Origin: an uncultured Parabacteroides sp. | Lineage (GTDB): Bacteria; Bacteroidota; Bacteroidia; Bacteroidales; Tannerellaceae | DNA length: 17,943 nt | Assembly: GCA_900552415.1 (NCBI GenBank) | Contig: USAD01000015.1 | Span: forward strand, 1-17,943 | Direction: 5' to 3' | In this document: piece by piece, positions 15,085 to 17,943 of the stretch | How positions within the stretch are numbered: the first letter of the stretch is position 1 | How the letters are laid out: every line of letters begins with the position of its first letter | Notes under the pieces: generated by a model | Seen by the model: only the letters and a program-made list of their open reading frames with translations | Told to the model about the DNA's origin: nothing | The model's database searches: none | Translations under genes and position numbers: made by a program

Positions 15085-15178
15085 TTCCCAACGACTGGGT
15101 TATAAGGTGCTAACGATGCCCATTATTAGCGCCTTATAATGCCCATCGTTAGCGGCTAACAACCCAGTCGTCAGGGAA
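15085..15178. repeat. Nested inverted repeat, potential 94-base cruciform
   Basis: TTCCC (15085-15089) and CGACTGGGTT (15092-15101) pair with AACCCAGTCG (15161-15170) and GGGAA (15174-15178). Inside, GCTAACGATG (15109-15118) pairs with CATCGTTAGC (15144-15153). Alternatively, TAAGGTGCTAA (15103-15113) pairs with TTAGCGCCTTA (15126-15136), which excludes the former pairing. No T run follows and no gene is seen. It could be a composite repeat, a recombination or insertion footprint, or a structured RNA. Confidence 0.65.
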
Positions 15179-15334
15179 CCATTCCCCAACCCTTCCAATA
15201 TTGCCAGTGACCGGCGAAGATATGCTTCATTAGACACGTTCCATCGAGCTGAAAGCCGTGCCTCGATCCGCGCTCATCCTCTCTATCCGCTTGATTTGCG
15301 TGCTTTACCTCTTTTACTACGCTTCGACGCAAGC

Positions 15335-15355
15335 GGACGCACGTGGCGTGCGTCC
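15335..15355. repeat. REP-like inverted repeat GGACGCAC/GTGCGTCC
   Basis: GGACGCAC (15335-15342) and GTGCGTCC (15348-15355) form an 8-bp stem with a 5-base spacer, in the context GCGTGCGTCCCTACA. This resembles the dispersed GTAGGGACGCAC-type palindromes seen in many Bacteroidetes genomes, by memory rather than by a search. The rest of 15179-15436 shows nothing I can call apart from the trmB promoter. Confidence 0.5.
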
Positions 15356-15416
15356 CTACATGACCCGCACGATACGCAAGCATGACAACCGGCTTTTCCG
15401 TTCGGAATTACCAACC

Positions 15417-15424
15417 TATTTTCG
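15417..15424 (+). promoter_or_regulatory. Possible trmB promoter, -7 element
   Basis: TATTTTCG differs from TAnnTTTG at one base and lies only 12 bases before the ATG at 15437, so the leader would be a few bases long. TTT lies 19 bases upstream in place of TTG. Weak. Confidence 0.35.
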
Positions 15425-15436
15425 TACATTCGCGTT

Positions 15437-16195
15437 ATGGGAAAGAATAAATTAGCTAAATTCGAGGATATGGCGGGCTACCCGCATGTCTTCCAATATC
15501 CGTTCTCAGTCCTTCAGGAAAAAGGATTCGAGAAACGAGGGAGATGGAACGAGCTCTTCTTTCACAACGATCATCCGATCGTGCTGGAATTGGGCTGCGG
15601 CAAGGGAGAATATACGGTAGGGTTAGGACAGTTGTTCCCCGAGAAAAACTTCATCGGTATCGACATTAAGGGAGCACGCATGTGGACCGGAGCCAAAGCT
15701 TCCCTGGAGGCGGGCATGACAAACATCGCGTTCCTCCGCACCAACATCGAGCTGATCAGCCACTTCTTCGCCCCAGGTGAGGTATCGGAGATCTGGATCA
15801 CCTTCCCCGACCCACAAATGAAGAAGGTCAATAAGCGTCTGACATCAACCCGATTCATGCGGCTTTATCGTGAGATCCTGGCTGATAACGGGCAGATCCA
15901 CCTGAAAACGGATAGTGATTTCCTTTTCACCTATACACGTGAGATGATCAAGGCGAACCAGCTGCCGGTATTGTTCGAGACAAACGACCTTTACCATTCG
16001 GGATCAGCCGACCGGATCCTCTCCATCCAGACCTATTACGAGCAACAATGGCTCGATCGGGGACTTAACATTAAATATATCCGTTTCCTCTGCGAAAACC
16101 GCCCGGAATGGATCGAACCGGACGTGGAGATCGAGTTCGACGCTTACCGAAGCTTCAACCGAAGCAAACGAAGCGCTCTGGCCTCAGGAAAATAG
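15437..16195 (+). CDS. trmB: tRNA (guanine-N7-)-methyltransferase, m7G46
   Basis: Methylates N7 of G46 in the variable loop of tRNAs using S-adenosylmethionine, in the cytoplasm. The 252 residues carry the SAM-binding motif ELGCGKGE at 51-58, an acidic strand end GIDIKGAR at 74-81, the TrmB signature FPDPQMKK at 123-130 (FPDPWPKK in many relatives) and HLKTDSD at 155-161. The length is normal for Bacteroidetes TrmB. The start at 15437 follows a short AT-rich leader. The mrp gene begins 42 bases after the stop with no terminator between, so the two are probably co-transcribed. Confidence 0.95.
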   Translation: MGKNKLAKFEDMAGYPHVFQYPFSVLQEKGFEKRGRWNELFFHNDHPIVLELGCGKGEYTVGLGQLFPEKNFIGIDIKGARMWTGAKASLEAGMTNIAFLRTNIELISHFFAPGEVSEIWITFPDPQMKKVNKRLTSTRFMRLYREILADNGQIHLKTDSDFLFTYTREMIKANQLPVLFETNDLYHSGSADRILSIQTYYEQQWLDRGLNIKYIRFLCENRPEWIEPDVEIEFDAYRSFNRSKRSALASGK

Positions 16196-16237
16196 AAGGT
16201 ACGAATTAAAGAGAAGAGTTATTAAAACATAACAGAT

Positions 16238-17347
16238 ATGACATTATATCCACAATTGATTTTAGACGCGTTGAAAAACGTGCGCTATCCGGGTACGGGC
16301 AAGGATCTGGTCGAGATGGGCATGGTGGAGGACAACATCCGCATCGACGGGATGAACGTCACCTTCTCCCTCTTGTTCGAGAAACCCAATGATCCGTTTA
16401 TCCGCTCGGTCGTAAAGGCTGCCGAGACCGCCATACTGACTTACGTCAGCCCGGAGGTAAACATAAAGGGAAACATCACCGTCAAGGCCCGGCAGCTCTC
16501 GCGCCCCGAGCCCGACAAGCTGTTGCCCGGGGTGAAGAACATCATCGCCGTATCGTCGGGCAAGGGTGGTGTCGGCAAGAGTACCGTAGCCGCTAACCTG
16601 GCGGTCGCCCTGGCCGGCATGGGCTATAAGGTTGGTTTGCTCGATGCCGATATCTTCGGCCCCTCACAACCCAAGATGTTCAACTTGGAGGAGGCTCGCC
16701 CCTACATGGTCGAAGTCGATGGCCGTGAATTGATCGAACCGGCGGAGAACTACGGCGTGAAGATGCTCTCGATCGGTTTCTTCGTAAACAAGGAAGACGC
16801 GATCCTCTGGCGCGGCGCGATGGCCAGCAATGCCTTGAAACAATTGATCGGCGACGCCAACTGGGGCGAGCTGGACTATTTCCTGATCGACCTGCCACCG
16901 GGAACAAGTGATATCCACCTGACAATGGTCCAAACTTTAGCGATCACGGGTGCCGTCGTCGTCAGCACGCCGCAAGAAGTCGCTTTGGCCGACGCACGTA
17001 AGGGTATCAGCATGTTTACGGGCGAGAAAGTCAACGTGCCTGTTCTTGGCCTGATCGAGAATATGTCCTGGTTCACGCCCGCTGAATTGCCAGAGAACAA
17101 ATATTACCTGTTCGGCAAGGAAGGCTGCAAACGCCTGGCTGAGGAATTGAATGTTCCCTTGCTCGGACAAATTCCTATTGTACAAAGTATTTGCGAGGGT
17201 GGCGATCAAGGACAACCCGTCGCCTTGAACCCCAACACCATTACAGGAGCGGCATTCCGGGAATTGGCAGAGAACGTTGTTAAACAAATTGATTACCGCA
17301 ACGAGCATCTGGCCCCGACACAACGGGTTCACGTCACGAAAAAATAA
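16238..17347 (+). CDS. Mrp/ApbC-type P-loop ATPase, Fe-S cluster carrier
   Basis: A 369-residue Mrp/NBP35 family ATPase, taken from the family to bind and hand over Fe-S clusters in the cytoplasm. The N-terminal 85 residues form a MIP18/DUF59-like domain. The deviant Walker A GKGGVGKS is at 108-115, DADIFGPSQPK is at 136-146 and LIDLPPGTSD is at 216-225. At 274-293 (ENMSWFTPAELP and on to YYLFG), where ApbC and Mrp normally carry a CxxC cluster-binding pair, no cysteine is present. The only cysteines are C297 and one in QSICEGG near the C-terminus. This may be a lineage-wide variant; cluster binding would then need other ligands. It lies behind trmB, likely in one operon, and is closed by a strong hairpin. 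Confidence 0.93.
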   Translation: MTLYPQLILDALKNVRYPGTGKDLVEMGMVEDNIRIDGMNVTFSLLFEKPNDPFIRSVVKAAETAILTYVSPEVNIKGNITVKARQLSRPEPDKLLPGVKNIIAVSSGKGGVGKSTVAANLAVALAGMGYKVGLLDADIFGPSQPKMFNLEEARPYMVEVDGRELIEPAENYGVKMLSIGFFVNKEDAILWRGAMASNALKQLIGDANWGELDYFLIDLPPGTSDIHLTMVQTLAITGAVVVSTPQEVALADARKGISMFTGEKVNVPVLGLIENMSWFTPAELPENKYYLFGKEGCKRLAEELNVPLLGQIPIVQSICEGGDQGQPVALNPNTITGAAFRELAENVVKQIDYRNEHLAPTQRVHVTKK

Positions 17348-17366
17348 AAGACAACCATAAAAATAG

Positions 17367-17412
17367 AAACGGCACACTGAATACGCTTTATAGCGCCATC
17401 AGTGTGCCGTTT
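17367..17412. terminator. Bidirectional terminator between convergent genes
   Basis: AAACGGCACACTGA (17367-17380) and TCAGTGTGCCGTTT (17399-17412) pair perfectly over 14 bp, with an inner CGC/GCG. On the minus strand it is followed by CTATTTTTA, and on the plus strand by a weaker T-rich stretch. It should end both the mrp transcript and the leftward gene at the right edge. Confidence 0.8.
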
Positions 17413-17433
17413 CACTGTTTATACAGGAATACT

Positions 17434-17943
17434 TTATTTCCAGAAATATGTGGCAGAACCAACCGACAAAATTTGTGTACCCTTTCCTTCTTCCCAATAG
17501 AGACGCATCTGGTCAAACACCAACATTGAGGTATCGGTCCTTAGACACAAAATCCGGGAATGAAGAGAGTCCGGCAAGATCGACGACAGTTCCAAACCAA
17601 CCTTCCCGTATTGCTCACGCAGGAACGCTTGTTTATCCAAGCGAATCCAAACGCTATCGCCGACACCGCAACAGATCGTATCACCCGCATTATTATCCCA
17701 AACCTCAAAAGAACGGAAATAACGGTAGCCATCCACCTCATGATCCATACGATCTTCCAATATCAAATATTCATTACGGGTTGATGCCTGCCCCCAGGAA
17801 TCGTTTCCTCTGCTCTCCTGCGAGATCCGCTCAATATCCTGAGCCGATATTCCCGGAATATAAGTCACTAGAGCCAATAAGCAAATTGCTGTCCAAGCCG
17901 TATAAAAATAAACGTCGGAACGCCTCAAGACAGTCAACAACCA
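17434..17943 (-). CDS. Unrecognised exported protein, 5' end beyond the window
   Basis: The frame is open from the right edge (base 17943) to a TAA at 17434-17436. The first residues seen include two TTG codons but no ATG, so the true start is probably outside the window. About 169 residues are visible. A hydrophobic stretch (TAWTAICLLALVTYIPG) followed by ISAQ looks like a signal peptide, so the mature protein would be about 140 residues, in the periplasm or envelope. The rest is soluble, with several Asp, Trp and Tyr and paired Cys (TICCGVGDS). I do not recognise a family and offer no function. Its 3' end is served by the hairpin at 17367-17412. Confidence 0.7.
   Translation of the reverse strand, partial: WLLTVLRRSDVYFYTAWTAICLLALVTYIPGISAQDIERISQESRGNDSWGQASTRNEYLILEDRMDHEVDGYRYFRSFEVWDNNAGDTICCGVGDSVWIRLDKQAFLREQYGKVGLELSSILPDSLHSRILCLRTDTSMLVFDQMRLYWEEGKGTQILSVGSATYFWK

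Noticed and set aside
15258..15455. 65-codon frame before trmB with a hydrophobic stretch
   Set aside because: It overlaps the trmB start, includes the REP-like dyad and lacks a promoter or ribosome-binding site.

Overview
The window reads as chromosomal DNA of a Bacteroidales gut bacterium, most likely Parabacteroides (P. distasonis group). The pointers are: promoters of the Bacteroidetes type (TTG, 19-20 bases, TAnnTTTG), AT-rich leaders without strong Shine-Dalgarno sites, a class III (calcineurin-fold) fructose-1,6-bisphosphatase, and a very large exported protein ending in a DUF6383-like tail, a domain I associate with Parabacteroides. The genus is inferred from this content and was not tested by any search.

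Left part (1-8225). The left edge holds a terminator-like hairpin and clusters of short palindromes. fbp runs leftward. Rightward from the other side of its promoter region come an exported nitroreductase-fold protein and a tandem pair of membrane-anchored metallophosphoesterases. These converge, with a 58-base antisense overlap, on a leftward pair: a PfkB-family sugar/nucleoside kinase followed by an exported S41 (CtpA/Prc-type) protease with a PDZ domain.

Middle (8226-10661). A tRNA-Asn(GTT) gene has its own promoter, back to back with the kinase promoter, and a strong terminator. A palindrome cluster separates it from a leftward exported M81 (MlrC-like) metallopeptidase. The 475-base gap between the M81 gene and the next gene contains a 13-bp perfect inverted repeat 177 bp apart. 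Inside it lies a near-consensus promoter that, as written, points away from the large surface-protein gene. This has the layout of an invertible, phase-variable promoter and is the most interesting signal in the window.

Right part (10662-17943). The 1322-residue surface protein (S-layer-like) has a signal peptide, many D(S/T)-hydrophobic O-glycosylation motifs and the DUF6383-like tail. Its coding sequence is a mosaic of GC-balanced blocks and AT-rich islands. It is followed by a GC-rich hairpin and then a probable structured RNA that ends in a classic terminator. About 550 bases without a gene carry two further palindrome clusters (one a 94-base potential cruciform) and a REP-like element. 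Then come trmB (tRNA m7G46 methyltransferase) and an Mrp/ApbC-type Fe-S cluster carrier ATPase that lacks the usual CxxC, and a bidirectional terminator. Last is the 3' part of an unrecognised exported protein cut by the window edge.

Most genes are housekeeping. The accessory interest lies in the putative promoter switch with its surface protein, the probable RNA behind it, and the intergenic palindrome clusters.
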